Of a stretch of DNA of 64,000 nucleotides, positions 37,022 to 46,067 are shown in pieces. The translations under genes and the position numbers were made by a program. Every line of letters begins with the position of its first letter. Position 1 is the first letter of the stretch. The notes under the pieces are model-generated. The model did not search any database. It was not told the origin of the DNA and saw only the letters and a program-made list of their open reading frames with translations. The DNA comes from Tissierellia bacterium (GTDB lineage: Bacteria; Bacillota; Clostridia; Tissierellales; Peptoniphilaceae), in NCBI GenBank assembly GCA_030537875.1, contig JAUNVC010000002.1, forward strand, positions 1-64,000. Reading direction: 5' to 3'.

Positions 37022-38386
37022 CTAGATTTGTGCCAATTTTTCTTGGGGGAAAAGAGTTTTTTTGCGTACCACCAAGTACATCACCCCATGCATGAGGAAG
37101 GTCAGCGCCCATGAAATGGGATAGGATACATAAAGTGTAAACAAGGAGCGATACATGGCAAATACGGTAAAAATCCATATGATTCTGAAAAGACAAGCTC
37201 CCACCAAAGATATGATCATGGGACCAATGGAATATCCCATTCCCCGTAAGCTCCCCACCATGACATCCATCATGCCACAAAGAGCATACATGGAACAAAT
37301 GAGGCTCATCCGTAAGATACCATAGGAGATGACCTCCGGATCCGAGTTATATATGCCAAGAAGCGTTTCTCCGGCATAATAGGCTCCCAATCCCATGACA
37401 ACACCCACGGCGATGACAAGACCCAAACAGCGTACAAGGATTTTATCCACCCGATGATATTTTTTTGCTCCCATATTTTGACTGGTAAAGCTAAGGGCCG
37501 TCTGATAGATGGCGTTCATGGACATATACACAAAACCCTCGATATTGGAAGCAGCCGTGTTTCCTGCCATGACCGTATGACCAAAAGAGTTGACCGAGGA
37601 CTGAATCAACACATTGGAAATATTAAAGATGACCCCTTGCAATCCAGCGGGGATTCCAATTTTAAGCATGGCCAAAACCTTGTCTTTGGAAACATGGAGC
37701 TTTCGAATATTGAGTCGCATAAAATGATCCCCTTGGCGTAGGGCAGTGATGACCAACGTTGCAGAAACAACTTGGCTGATGACCGTCGCCAAAGCAACAC
37801 CGGCCACACCCATGTGAAAACCAATGACAAATAAAAGGTTAAAGGCCACGTTGATCACGCCGGCCACAATCAAAAAATAAAGGGGTCTTCTCGTATCTCC
37901 CACGGCACGAAAAATAGCAGCACCAAAGTTATATACCATAAAGGCTGGCATGCCACAGAAAAAAATTCTCATATAGCGTATGGAAAGGGGCAACACTTCC
38001 TCTGGTGTGCCGGTCATCAAAAGAAGGGGCTTGGCTAAAAAGACGCCCACAAATACCATGATAACTCCACCGTAAAATGCCAATGTGATGGCTGTATGTA
38101 GTGTGTCCTTTGCATTCTTAAAATCCCCAGCACCAACGAAGCGTCCCATGATAACAGAGGCTCCGATGGAAACCCCCATAAACATATTGATGAGTAAGTT
38201 AATCAAAGAAGAGGTAGCTCCCACGGCTGCCAAAGATTCTTTTCCAGCAAATCTTCCCACCACCACAATGTCGGCGGCATTGAATAAAAGTTGTAAAATA
38301 CCCGATAAAATTAAGGGAATAGCAAAACTAATCAGTCGACCCAATAGAGGGCCATGTAACATATCAATTTCTCTTGCACGTTTCAT
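37022..38386 (-). CDS. MATE family efflux transporter
   Basis: 454 residues, twelve predicted membrane segments. Typical MATE motifs: PLILSGILQLLFNAADIVVVGRFAGKESLAAVGA (core: NAADIVVVGRF and ESLAAVGA), and a second half beginning GIPAGLQGVIFNISNVLIQ with NTAASNIEGFVYMSMNAIYQ. Cation-driven export of drugs or metabolites; substrate unknown. Monocistronic. The 163 bp downstream of its upstream neighbour and the 250 bp between phnD and this gene's end hold no further gene. Confidence 0.92.
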   Translation of the reverse strand: MKRAREIDMLHGPLLGRLISFAIPLILSGILQLLFNAADIVVVGRFAGKESLAAVGATSSLINLLINMFMGVSIGASVIMGRFVGAGDFKNAKDTLHTAITLAFYGGVIMVFVGVFLAKPLLLMTGTPEEVLPLSIRYMRIFFCGMPAFMVYNFGAAIFRAVGDTRRPLYFLIVAGVINVAFNLLFVIGFHMGVAGVALATVISQVVSATLVITALRQGDHFMRLNIRKLHVSKDKVLAMLKIGIPAGLQGVIFNISNVLIQSSVNSFGHTVMAGNTAASNIEGFVYMSMNAIYQTALSFTSQNMGAKKYHRVDKILVRCLGLVIAVGVVMGLGAYYAGETLLGIYNSDPEVISYGILRMSLICSMYALCGMMDVMVGSLRGMGYSIGPMIISLVGACLFRIIWIFTVFAMYRSLFTLYVSYPISWALTFLMHGVMYLVVRKKTLFPQEKLAQI

Positions 38387-38550
38387 ATCGATCTTCCTTC
38401 CGTTCTCATATAGTACTCTATATTAAGAAAAATGTAAAGATACAAAATCTCTGCATAGAACCCTCCCTTTGGCAAAGGGGCATAAACTCTCATGATTTCC
38501 CATGTATCATACCTATATATTCCAACCATAGAAGAAAGAAATAAAATATT

Positions 38551-39522
38551 TTACTTCCCTCCCTTTCTGTATCCGGCTTTGATGGCCTCCTCTTCCGTAT
38601 CAAAATAAACGGCATTTTTGGCCTTGACTTTTTTGTAGCCCTCTCCGTCGGGTAAGTGATAATACTTGGACTTTTTGTTTCCGATGATTCTTCCCTCGGC
38701 CTTCACAAAGGCTAGCTCATCCCCATCCATGGTGGTCACTTCATCCCCTACGTCACCCTCTTCTGTCTTTTTCCCCTGATCCTCACCGTGGTCAGAAGCC
38801 TTATCCAAGGCCTGGGCTTTTTTCAAATTGGTGACGTCTGTGAGAGCATAAAGACCTCGATCTTCCTTTCTCGCATCCTTGGAAAGGGCGAGAAAAAAAT
38901 CCTTTTGGCTCACATCCGGCGGAAAGGTCACCACATTGGCATATCCCTCATAGAGCATGATGGCATTGAGGCTATCCTCCAACCAAGTAAGCACATCATC
39001 TTTTTTTGGCTCTTTCAAAAATACATAGCGCAGCAACCGACCGTACTGGTCCCTGTCACTGACATCCTTCACCAAGTAGACCGTGCCATTTTTCCCAATT
39101 CTTTCCTCCATCAGAGCCTTGGCAAATTCCGAGGCCATTTCTCCGAAACGACCATTTTTCTCTGGATCCTCATGGACACATTCCGGCGTATCAATCATGA
39201 GCAAACGGAGCCGCTCCTCTCTCTGGCTTCCTTCCAGCTTCACTATCATGGTATCGCCGTCGACCATGCGCACAAAGGTGGCTTGTTCCACTGTCGGAAA
39301 GGTTTTCCACTGAGATTTTTTAAACTTTTTTGACTCTTCTTCCATGGAAACTTGATCCACGTCATGGTTTGAAACATCTTGATCTACCTCTACAGAAGAA
39401 GATTTATTTTCCTTTGATTGCTCATTCAGTGGCATACAGGCCACCATTTGAACGAGTATAAGCCCCATGGCCAACATGAGCCATCCCTTTTTCATTGAAA
39501 TTCTGTTCATTCTATTTTTCAT
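38551..39522 (-). CDS. Thermonuclease-family (SNase-like) lipoprotein
   Basis: 323 residues from ATG 39522, with AAGGAG directly upstream. Signal peptide ends in the lipobox QMVAC. The SNase domain (about residues 80-215) has VRMVDGDTMIVK, the Arg/Glu pair in RLRLLMIDTPEC, and DQYGRLLRYVFL, so the three catalytic residues are present. The C-terminal 50 residues (GRIIGNKKSKYYHLPDGEGYKKV, core SKYYHLPDG) resemble the Ada-type zinc-binding domain often attached to these nucleases, but lack its cysteine. Extracellular nucleic-acid degradation is likely. It is the last gene of the RloAB-like operon, 55 nt after the small membrane peptide. Confidence 0.85.
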   Translation of the reverse strand: MKNRMNRISMKKGWLMLAMGLILVQMVACMPLNEQSKENKSSSVEVDQDVSNHDVDQVSMEEESKKFKKSQWKTFPTVEQATFVRMVDGDTMIVKLEGSQREERLRLLMIDTPECVHEDPEKNGRFGEMASEFAKALMEERIGKNGTVYLVKDVSDRDQYGRLLRYVFLKEPKKDDVLTWLEDSLNAIMLYEGYANVVTFPPDVSQKDFFLALSKDARKEDRGLYALTDVTNLKKAQALDKASDHGEDQGKKTEEGDVGDEVTTMDGDELAFVKAEGRIIGNKKSKYYHLPDGEGYKKVKAKNAVYFDTEEEAIKAGYRKGGK

Positions 39523-39577
39523 GTCTCCTTCTTTCATCCTCATAGGCCGATGCATCCCGTGCATCATTGTCGAAGGA

Positions 39578-39682
39578 TCATCCTCCTCCACTTCCAGAAA
39601 ATATCCACTTCAAAAAGGTATATCCTCCCAAAAAGATGAAACCCCATATAATAATGCCCAAGATTCCCTTGATAAGATCCAT
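39578..39682 (-). CDS. 34-residue single-span membrane peptide
   Basis: Small gene starting directly after the RloB-like TAA, with a strong AAGGAGG 6 nt before the ATG (the site lies in the end of the RloB gene). Product MDLIKGILGIIIWGFIFLGG followed by a short aromatic/basic stretch and a Gly/Ser-rich tail SGSGGG: one hydrophobic helix of about 20 residues. No family recognised. The good ribosome site and tight spacing argue that it is translated with the two upstream genes. Confidence 0.65.
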   Translation of the reverse strand: MDLIKGILGIIIWGFIFLGGYTFLKWIFSGSGGG

Positions 39683-40372
39683 TTAGTCCTCCTTTATATA
39701 CTTCCGAAGTTCTTCCACCAAGAGATGAACTGTGGTTCCTGGATTGAATCCCGAGGGCCAAGACACTCCCTTTTTGTAGGCTTTCATCCTCTCTTTGGCA
39801 TTTTGAATGGCCCGATCCAATCCACCGTCTTTGGCTACCATGTCAAAGAGTCGATCATAATTTTTCTTATATAAACCCTTCCCCAATTTTTGTTTGCGAA
39901 ATTCTTCATGTAGCAAACGATACCATGCATACCTGGTCTGGGCTCTTTGACTATATCGAAAATGTAAATAGAGCCAATACTCAAAACATTCATTGCTCCA
40001 TGCGGCGTGAAATCCTCTCTTTTCCGCTTCTTCCACCGCCTCATCAAAATCATGAAAATCATCCTTGTCAAAGACGACCCATACCTGTTGATAGAAAATC
40101 TTCGCACGATGCAAAATCTCCGAGGTTCGATCCACCAGTTTTTGGGTTGCCCTTCCTTCACCCTCGATATCTACAATGGGCTCCACACCGTGGATATGGA
40201 TGTTTCCACCACGGGTCTTTTCAATTTTTTCAGCCAATCCTTGAAAATAATAGGGCTCCGTCTTCGTTCCCTCTGTCACAATAAGGAAGGAATTGGCCTT
40301 GGGCTCTCGGGTATGTCCCTTTCTCGGTTCTCTCTTTTTTCGTTCTGCCTTCCGTCTATCTCTGTGATTCAT
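39683..40372 (-). CDS. RloB-like TOPRIM-fold protein (AbiLii-like)
   Basis: 229 residues. After a basic N-terminus, the core begins with FLIVTEGTKTEPYYF (Glu34) and continues to WVVFDKDDFHDFDEA (Asp102, Asp104), the acidic constellation of TOPRIM nucleases. SNECFEYWLYLHF (residues 126-138) is the hallmark RloB segment. RloB proteins occur with an AAA ATPase (RloA/AbiLi), as here, in candidate abortive-infection systems related in plan to PARIS and OLD nucleases. Overlaps the ATPase gene by 4 nt. Confidence 0.88.
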   Translation of the reverse strand: MNHRDRRKAERKKREPRKGHTREPKANSFLIVTEGTKTEPYYFQGLAEKIEKTRGGNIHIHGVEPIVDIEGEGRATQKLVDRTSEILHRAKIFYQQVWVVFDKDDFHDFDEAVEEAEKRGFHAAWSNECFEYWLYLHFRYSQRAQTRYAWYRLLHEEFRKQKLGKGLYKKNYDRLFDMVAKDGGLDRAIQNAKERMKAYKKGVSWPSGFNPGTTVHLLVEELRKYIKED

Positions 40373-41565
40373 TTTCTCACCTTCAAAGAAAAATCTTTCA
40401 GGGCGGGAATGCCACCATAGACACCGGCCAAGTAATTGGACTGCAAGGCCTCTTCCGGCAACATTTTATAATCGGACAGGGCCACCAATTGGGATTCACC
40501 GCTTTGATTTTTCTCCACAAACCAAATCTGATCCCGACGGAAAAACCTCTTATCCAAAAGACTGGTGTCATGACTGGTGTAAATTAATTGGGCCGTGGAA
40601 CTGGGGGCATAAAATAAATCAATGATAAACTTCAACATCAAGGGATGAAGCTTCACATTGAGTTCATCAATGAACATGGTGTTTCCCTCACGAACTGCCT
40701 TTTTGGCAAAGAGATAGAGGGCCATGCTTTTTAGCGTTCCGTCCGATTCTCGGTGGAGGGGGAGAGTGAAATCTTCCCCTTCCGGTCCCCGATGGATGGT
40801 GTAACATATATCGGCTCCCCCCATCTGATCCAAACGAAGGTCAATGATGCCCGTATCCATGGCCTCCAAAAATTCCAATAAGCCCCTTTTATCTTGTCGA
40901 ATCTCTTCGGGAAGTCTTTTCTCCAAAAGACTCTTGGCCTCATAAAAGTCCGTTCCCATGACCTGCGTTTTCTGTATGAAAGAAAACATTTCTCGCAAAG
41001 GGCCATGGACCTCTTTTAAAGTATTAAAAAAAGTCAAAGCCAACACATGGTCGGGAATGGCTGTGGCCATGGACTTCCACCGACTGGGAACGCTTCGATG
41101 AAATTCCATCTCTCCATTGGAATACCTCTCTAGGATGGTCCTTTGTCGATGGGTCGTATCATTTCTTGCATATAGCCACTCTCGGACAATTCGCTCTCCA
41201 TTATATTCAAAGCCATAGGTGTATTCATTCTCACCCACCTTTGCCACCATGCGAAAAGAAGTATCTCCACCATCTCTTTTCAATGAGAAGGGTGTATAGT
41301 TTTGTTGGATGGTGGAAGACGCTACGTTGGTATAAATATTGGCCGACTCCAACACAATAGAACGAAACGTTTCAAAGGCAAAGCAAAGATTACTCTTCCC
41401 ACTGGCGTTGGCCCCATAGACCGCTGCCACACGAAGCACATTTTCCTTTGCATTTAAGGGCATCAAGGTATAGGGATGATCCCTATAGCAATCCATGGCC
41501 GTCATATTAAGAGATGACTCATCTTTAAAAGACAAAAAATTTGAAAATTCAAATAACAATAACAT
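40369..41565 (-). CDS. RloA-like AAA ATPase (AAA_15/21, AbiLi-like)
   Basis: 398 residues. Opens LLFEFSNFLSFKDESSLNMTA, typical of this ATPase group, with Walker A VYGANASGKSNLCFAF (residues 49-64). A long coiled/SMC-like insertion follows, then a signature near LHRESDGTLKSMALYLF, Walker B TMFIDELNVKLHP and the H-motif IYTSHDTSLLDKRFFRRDQI. The partner is the RloB-like protein directly downstream. Likely senses a phage or nucleic-acid trigger and activates the TOPRIM effector; this role is inferred from the family. It starts 1 nt after the mgtC stop. Confidence 0.88.
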   Translation of the reverse strand: MLLLFEFSNFLSFKDESSLNMTAMDCYRDHPYTLMPLNAKENVLRVAAVYGANASGKSNLCFAFETFRSIVLESANIYTNVASSTIQQNYTPFSLKRDGGDTSFRMVAKVGENEYTYGFEYNGERIVREWLYARNDTTHRQRTILERYSNGEMEFHRSVPSRWKSMATAIPDHVLALTFFNTLKEVHGPLREMFSFIQKTQVMGTDFYEAKSLLEKRLPEEIRQDKRGLLEFLEAMDTGIIDLRLDQMGGADICYTIHRGPEGEDFTLPLHRESDGTLKSMALYLFAKKAVREGNTMFIDELNVKLHPLMLKFIIDLFYAPSSTAQLIYTSHDTSLLDKRFFRRDQIWFVEKNQSGESQLVALSDYKMLPEEALQSNYLAGVYGGIPALKDFSLKVRK

Positions 41566-41566
41566 A

Positions 41567-42250
41567 TTAATCCTTTCGATTGAACACGAGTTTTCTCTCG
41601 TAAATAGCCCGTTCCAAACCGCTCATTTCCTCAATCTCTTGAATAAAGATACCCTCCTCCAAGTCGAAGGGCATAAACAATTCATAGTGTAACATCATGG
41701 GACTTTTCCTACGAGGATCCTCCGGCTCCAAACGAACACTCTTGATTCGAATATTGAGATTTCGAACGATGCTGGTCATTTGGGTGAAGGTCAATTTTTC
41801 ATCCCTCGTATATAAAATAAGTTCACGGTAAGATTTATGCATCATTCTATTTTCCAGCTTCCCTAGGAAAAAGAGAGCGATGAGAACGATGATGGAAGCC
41901 ACCACCGAACCTAAATAAAAACCAATACCGATTCCCAAACCAATGCCAGCGTTGACCCAAAGAGAGGCCGCCGTAGTAAGTCCCTTAATATCAAATCCAC
42001 GAACCATAATTGTTCCCGCGCCAAGAAAACCCATGCCGCTGACAACTTGGGCCGCTATTCTTCCCGGATCTCCTGCCCCCAAAGATTGATGAACATACAC
42101 GCTCACCATCATAATCAAAGCTGATCCAACACAAACTAAAATATGGGTACGCAAACCGGCCGGCTGATTCTGTGCCTCCCGTTCCATCCCAATGAGTCCT
42201 CCCACCAAAGCGGCAAGACATAATCTCGTAATGATTGCTGCTGTATTCAT
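41567..42250 (-). CDS. MgtC/SapB-family membrane protein
   Basis: 227 residues from ATG 42250, preceded by AAAGGAG; a GTG two codons upstream is less likely. Membrane half: RLCLAALVGGLIGMEREAQNQPAG, HILVCVGSALIMMVSVYV, QVVSGMGFLGAGTIMV, GLTTAASLWVNAGIGLGIG, all MgtC motifs. A C-terminal cytoplasmic ACT-like domain of about 75 residues follows. MgtC proteins affect Mg2+ adaptation and F1Fo ATPase; local role unknown. Only a TAATATG junction separates it from the defence-like ATPase. Confidence 0.9.
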   Translation of the reverse strand: MNTAAIITRLCLAALVGGLIGMEREAQNQPAGLRTHILVCVGSALIMMVSVYVHQSLGAGDPGRIAAQVVSGMGFLGAGTIMVRGFDIKGLTTAASLWVNAGIGLGIGIGFYLGSVVASIIVLIALFFLGKLENRMMHKSYRELILYTRDEKLTFTQMTSIVRNLNIRIKSVRLEPEDPRRKSPMMLHYELFMPFDLEEGIFIQEIEEMSGLERAIYERKLVFNRKD

Positions 42251-42310
42251 ATACACTCCTTTGGTTATTTATACCCAATCCTCGACTTGGAATGGCCCTC
42301 TTTCTTTCAA

Positions 42311-42336
42311 TAAAAAAAGCCCCTTGGGACTTTTTT
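42311..42336 (-). terminator. Terminator of the flavodoxin gene
   Basis: AAGTCCC-AA-GGGGCTT followed by TTTTT on the minus transcript, touching the stop codon. Confidence 0.8.
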
Positions 42337-42742
42337 AGATAGATGCAATGGCATCTTTCAATTCTTGAACCACAGAATCATCCGGCTCTTCTAGGCAAAC
42401 CACCGGCTCTGCTGCCATGATGGCACCTTTTCCTTCCATTTCGGATCTCCATGTTTCCATGTACTCTCCGCCACCCCATCCATAGGAGCCGAATAAAAAT
42501 ACCTTTTTATCAGCAAAGTCATCGATGGAATCAATGGTGGGTACAATTATGGACTCATCCACTTCCTCTGTTCCACAGGCCGGGCTTCCAAAGACCAACA
42601 AGTCTGCATCGGCAAATTCCGAACCCTGTTCGTCGGTGTACACCTCTACATCATACCCCTTTTCTTCCAATGCCTCTTTTACCACATCGGCCATGGCCTC
42701 TGTATGCCCCGTGGAGCTAAAATAAATAAGATTCGCTTTCAT
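42335..42742 (-). CDS. Short-chain flavodoxin
   Basis: 135 residues from ATG 42742 with AGGAGG upstream; an ATG 54 nt further up gives a non-conserved extension. FMN phosphate loop YFSSTGHTEAMA, the 50s loop LVFGSPACGTEEVD, and the 90s loop FGSYGWGGGEYM. A low-potential one-electron carrier of anaerobic metabolism. Monocistronic with its own terminator. Confidence 0.92.
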   Translation of the reverse strand: MKANLIYFSSTGHTEAMADVVKEALEEKGYDVEVYTDEQGSEFADADLLVFGSPACGTEEVDESIIVPTIDSIDDFADKKVFLFGSYGWGGGEYMETWRSEMEGKGAIMAAEPVVCLEEPDDSVVQELKDAIASI

Positions 42743-42823
42743 AATTTCCTCCTCTATAAATTGTTCATGGTCTATTTTTAATATGCCCAATTTCATCCAT
42801 TCTTAATCGTAAATAGAATTTTT

Positions 42824-44806
42824 TTATAAACGATCTGAATAGATCCCTTTCACTCCTTGGTTCAGAAGCTCCGTGGCTTGGGTTCGATCATTGATCGTGT
42901 GAACAAAAACCCTTATTCCCTGATCTATGAGCAATTTCCCCAAGCCTCCATCGTACCTCCTCTTCTCCATGGTCACTGCCCGGAGAGGGTGATCTTTGGC
43001 AAAGGAAGAAACTTCTTCGTCACTATCTCCACTCATATACAGAGTATAAATAATATTCTCATACCCCAGTTGCTTCACTGGAAGATATTCTTCTTGGGCA
43101 TAAATCTGAGGCCAAATGCGATCCAATAACTCTGGAGCCTTTTCTTTTATATAGGTAAGGGTTTGGATGGTATTACGTTTGCTGTCGGTGACGAGGATGG
43201 CATCTTCATGTTCTTGAAACCATTGTATCAGAAGATTCAAATCCATTTGTGTAAAACCATGGACTTCTTCCGCATCCATAAATTCCGATTTCGTCAAGAG
43301 CCGATGGGGCTCCTTTTTGAAAAATTTATATACGAAACCATCCCATGAATGAAGACAGACTCCCTTGCCATCTGCCGTGGTTTCGATATCCACCTCGAAG
43401 ATTCTCTTGCCACGGTCGTAGTTTTCATCTAGGGCTTCTTTCATGTTGGTATAAGTCATACCACATAACTCACCGCCTGCATGGGTGATGGTGTACTTGG
43501 GATGGAGCATCATCTCTCCGCCCCTTTGTTTCATCTCGATGAATTCTTTCACCGTCCCTCGCTCCAAAAGCCCCTGACAAAGATCAATCTGACGATGGGC
43601 CTCCTGATAGAATTCCATATTCTCTCTTGCACCCACCGCAAGTTCCATCCCATCTGCGGTTTTCCTACGATACACATAGGTTCCCTTGGGTAAGGGGCGT
43701 TGCAAATATACCCTCTCCTGCCCCGATGATTTTGAAAATAAATCTCGACCGAAAAGAGGTACCACCTCCTCATTCCAACCCATGAGATTGAGTATCGACG
43801 GCAACACATCTAACGATGAACAAAGACTTTCATCGGACTCGGCCTTCTCTTTGGTGCCCATGGAAAAAAACAGAGGAAAAACCATTCTCTCCGGAAGATC
43901 GTCCGATATGGTTTCAAGTCCTGGCAAGCTACCCATCAATTGAGTAAATATGCCATCCTCCACCGGCCCATAATCTCCGTAGAGAACAATGAGCGTATCC
44001 TCAGCCTTCTCCTCCACCTTACGAAGAAATTGAACCAAACTCCGATCCATGGCCTCCAACTCTTGCCGCACCATTTCTTTTCTGTCATCCGCTGATGATT
44101 TTCTAAATTCCCAGGGCATATGCTCTCCGAAAAGATCTACAGAAACATAGGAAAAAGATTTACTTTTTTGTTGAAGGGAGGAAAGCACGTCTGAAAGAAA
44201 ATCATCCACTCCTTGGGTTGGATCAGAACACAGGACCATTTTCTCAAATCCCATCTCCGGGAAAAAACGTTCCTTTCTCTTTTTATTCTTGGGGTGGTGA
44301 AGATAGGCGCTGGCCGAATATCCATGGTGACTTGCAATCTTGGCAAGTCCATAGAGCCCCTCCCCCTCATATTGCTCCATGGAGCTTTTTTTATCATAGG
44401 GATAAAGACTATGGAAGGTAACAAATTCACCATCATCATTGGGATCGGCACCCACCAAGGGTACACAATGGGGCATAAAACGTTTGCCCTTTTCCTTACT
44501 CCATTGTCTCAAAGCCGGCATCCCGTCCATGGCTTCCGACAAGAAAAGAGATTTTAAACCACCGACCCGCACCAACAACAGGTGATGATTTTTGGCCTTT
44601 CCTGTCCCATCGTTGATATCATGCAGCTTGTCAAAGAGAAATTCATACCGCAAAGAACCCAGAGAAAAATATTCTTCCTCTTGAGATGATTTTTCCTCCC
44701 ATTGTTCTTTGGTTGTACGCTCTGTATTTATATCCTCGGCTCCGATCCTATGACTTGCTAAAAAAAGTACCAACAGGAGGAGCAATAGTCTCTTTTTCAT
44801 GTCCAC
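42824..44806 (-). CDS. LtaS-like sulfatase-fold domain fused to glycerophosphodiester phosphodiesterase domain
   Basis: 660 residues. Signal peptide (LLLLLLVLFLASHRIGA), no multi-span membrane domain. Residues about 70-370 align in order with the extracellular domain of lipoteichoic acid synthase: EFVTFHSLYPYDK, GYSASAYLHHP, DLFGEHMPWEF, LIVLYGDYGP, SLDVLPSILNLMG. Several catalytic positions look lost: the Thr before the EF motif is Pro-Asn, the first metal Glu region is VRVGGL, and the YGDH motif is YGDY. Residues about 435-660 are a GDPD domain with ITHAGG, TYTNMKEAL, FEVDIETTADG, HSWDG and IYTLYMSGD, apparently intact. A role in teichoic-acid or glycerophosphodiester turnover at the cell surface is inferred. 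Confidence 0.75.
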   Translation of the reverse strand: MDMKKRLLLLLLVLFLASHRIGAEDINTERTTKEQWEEKSSQEEEYFSLGSLRYEFLFDKLHDINDGTGKAKNHHLLLVRVGGLKSLFLSEAMDGMPALRQWSKEKGKRFMPHCVPLVGADPNDDGEFVTFHSLYPYDKKSSMEQYEGEGLYGLAKIASHHGYSASAYLHHPKNKKRKERFFPEMGFEKMVLCSDPTQGVDDFLSDVLSSLQQKSKSFSYVSVDLFGEHMPWEFRKSSADDRKEMVRQELEAMDRSLVQFLRKVEEKAEDTLIVLYGDYGPVEDGIFTQLMGSLPGLETISDDLPERMVFPLFFSMGTKEKAESDESLCSSLDVLPSILNLMGWNEEVVPLFGRDLFSKSSGQERVYLQRPLPKGTYVYRRKTADGMELAVGARENMEFYQEAHRQIDLCQGLLERGTVKEFIEMKQRGGEMMLHPKYTITHAGGELCGMTYTNMKEALDENYDRGKRIFEVDIETTADGKGVCLHSWDGFVYKFFKKEPHRLLTKSEFMDAEEVHGFTQMDLNLLIQWFQEHEDAILVTDSKRNTIQTLTYIKEKAPELLDRIWPQIYAQEEYLPVKQLGYENIIYTLYMSGDSDEEVSSFAKDHPLRAVTMEKRRYDGGLGKLLIDQGIRVFVHTINDRTQATELLNQGVKGIYSDRL

Positions 44807-44853
44807 ACTCCTTTATCCTACCCATTATACCATAGGAGGGACACATTTAATAG

Positions 44854-46047
44854 CTAAGAAAGAAGACTTTTGCCTTTCCTCAAACACTTCTTATACATTC
44901 GATCAATGGCAAAGGCTCCCAGAGGTGCCGTAAGTAAAATGGAAACCACAGCCACCGTGAGGATGGTCTTTCCACCGGGAAGGCCCATGGCAAGAGGAAT
45001 CCCTCCAATAGCCGCCTGCACCGTGGCTTTGGGGGTATAAGCAATCATCGAAAAGAGTCGTTCCTTTTTATTCAATTTGGTATAAAGTGTGCAGCAATAA
45101 ACACCCATCATACGGGTCACTAAGACAAGAGCAAGCAACAATACCACCGTCAAACCCGACTCCATGGCATAGCGCACATCCACTTCCGCACCGACCAAAG
45201 CAAAGAGAAGAATTTGTGCGATAAACCAAATCTTTCCATAGGTGCGGGAAAGAGTAAGCGCCACCCCGTCATGGATCTTTTTCATGGTAATTCCCATGGC
45301 CATAATCGCCAAAAGCCCCGAAAAACCAATAATACCCGTAGCATGGGCTTCCACACTCACGAGAAAAAATGCACCGGCTAAGGTGAGCAATAGTTTCGCC
45401 ATATCCTCCATGGGAAAGCGTTTGAAAATCTTCGCAAGAATATATCCTAAGAGCACTCCCCCCAACACTCCCAATACAATCGCCGTGGGAATTTGTAACA
45501 GTCCAATGGCGGAAAAAGTACCCGTCTTTGCCAGCCCTGTGAAGGAGGTAAATAATACGATGACAAACACATCATCCACCGACGCCCCCGCAAGAAGCAT
45601 CTGAGGAATACTTTGATCCGTGCCGTAGCCTTCTTCCATGATTTTTAACATGGTCGGTACAATGACCGCCGGAGAAACGGCCGCCACCACCGTACCCAAA
45701 ACCATGGCCTGTAAGGTGGTGATATTCAAAATCATCGGTGCAAAAATGGTCATCCCCACTATTTCAAAGGTAGCAGGCAAAAAGCAAAGCAATAACGCCG
45801 GACGACCCACCTTTTTCAAATCGGCCAAATCCAAATTTAAACCCGCTCTTGCCAAAATGACAATGAGGGCGATTTTGCGAAGATCGGCTGAAATGGAAAG
45901 CAAATCTCCATCCAAAACATTGAGGACATAGGGCCCCAAGAAAATCCCTGTGAGAAGCATTCCCACCAATGGTGGCAATTTCAATTTACGAAACACTTCT
46001 CCTGCGAGAAATCCAACCAACAATAAAATACCTAAACTAAGTAACAT
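44854..46047 (-). CDS. Cation:proton antiporter (CPA2 family), fluoride-riboswitch controlled
   Basis: 397 residues, eleven to twelve membrane segments. CPA2 features: LPPLVGMLLTGIFLGPYVL, ARAGLNLDL, AVSPAVIVPTMLKIMEEGYG, GASVDDVFVIVLFTSF with the double-Asp-like site, and TPKATVQAAIGGIPLAMG. The gene is preceded by a fluoride riboswitch, so fluoride should induce it. It may export or buffer against F-/HF-related acid or Na+ stress; the exact ion is unknown. Ribosome site GAGGAGG before ATG 46047. No crcB/fluc or eriC-F gene lies in the window. Confidence 0.88.
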   Translation of the reverse strand: MLLSLGILLLVGFLAGEVFRKLKLPPLVGMLLTGIFLGPYVLNVLDGDLLSISADLRKIALIVILARAGLNLDLADLKKVGRPALLLCFLPATFEIVGMTIFAPMILNITTLQAMVLGTVVAAVSPAVIVPTMLKIMEEGYGTDQSIPQMLLAGASVDDVFVIVLFTSFTGLAKTGTFSAIGLLQIPTAIVLGVLGGVLLGYILAKIFKRFPMEDMAKLLLTLAGAFFLVSVEAHATGIIGFSGLLAIMAMGITMKKIHDGVALTLSRTYGKIWFIAQILLFALVGAEVDVRYAMESGLTVVLLLALVLVTRMMGVYCCTLYTKLNKKERLFSMIAYTPKATVQAAIGGIPLAMGLPGGKTILTVAVVSILLTAPLGAFAIDRMYKKCLRKGKSLLS

Positions 46048-46067
46048 TTTGAACCTCCTCGGAGCCT

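Noticed and set aside
40369..41565. PARIS AriA assignment for the AAA ATPase
   Set aside because: The partner has RloB features (SNECFEYWL) rather than a DUF4435-type AriB, so AbiL/RloAB is the better label.
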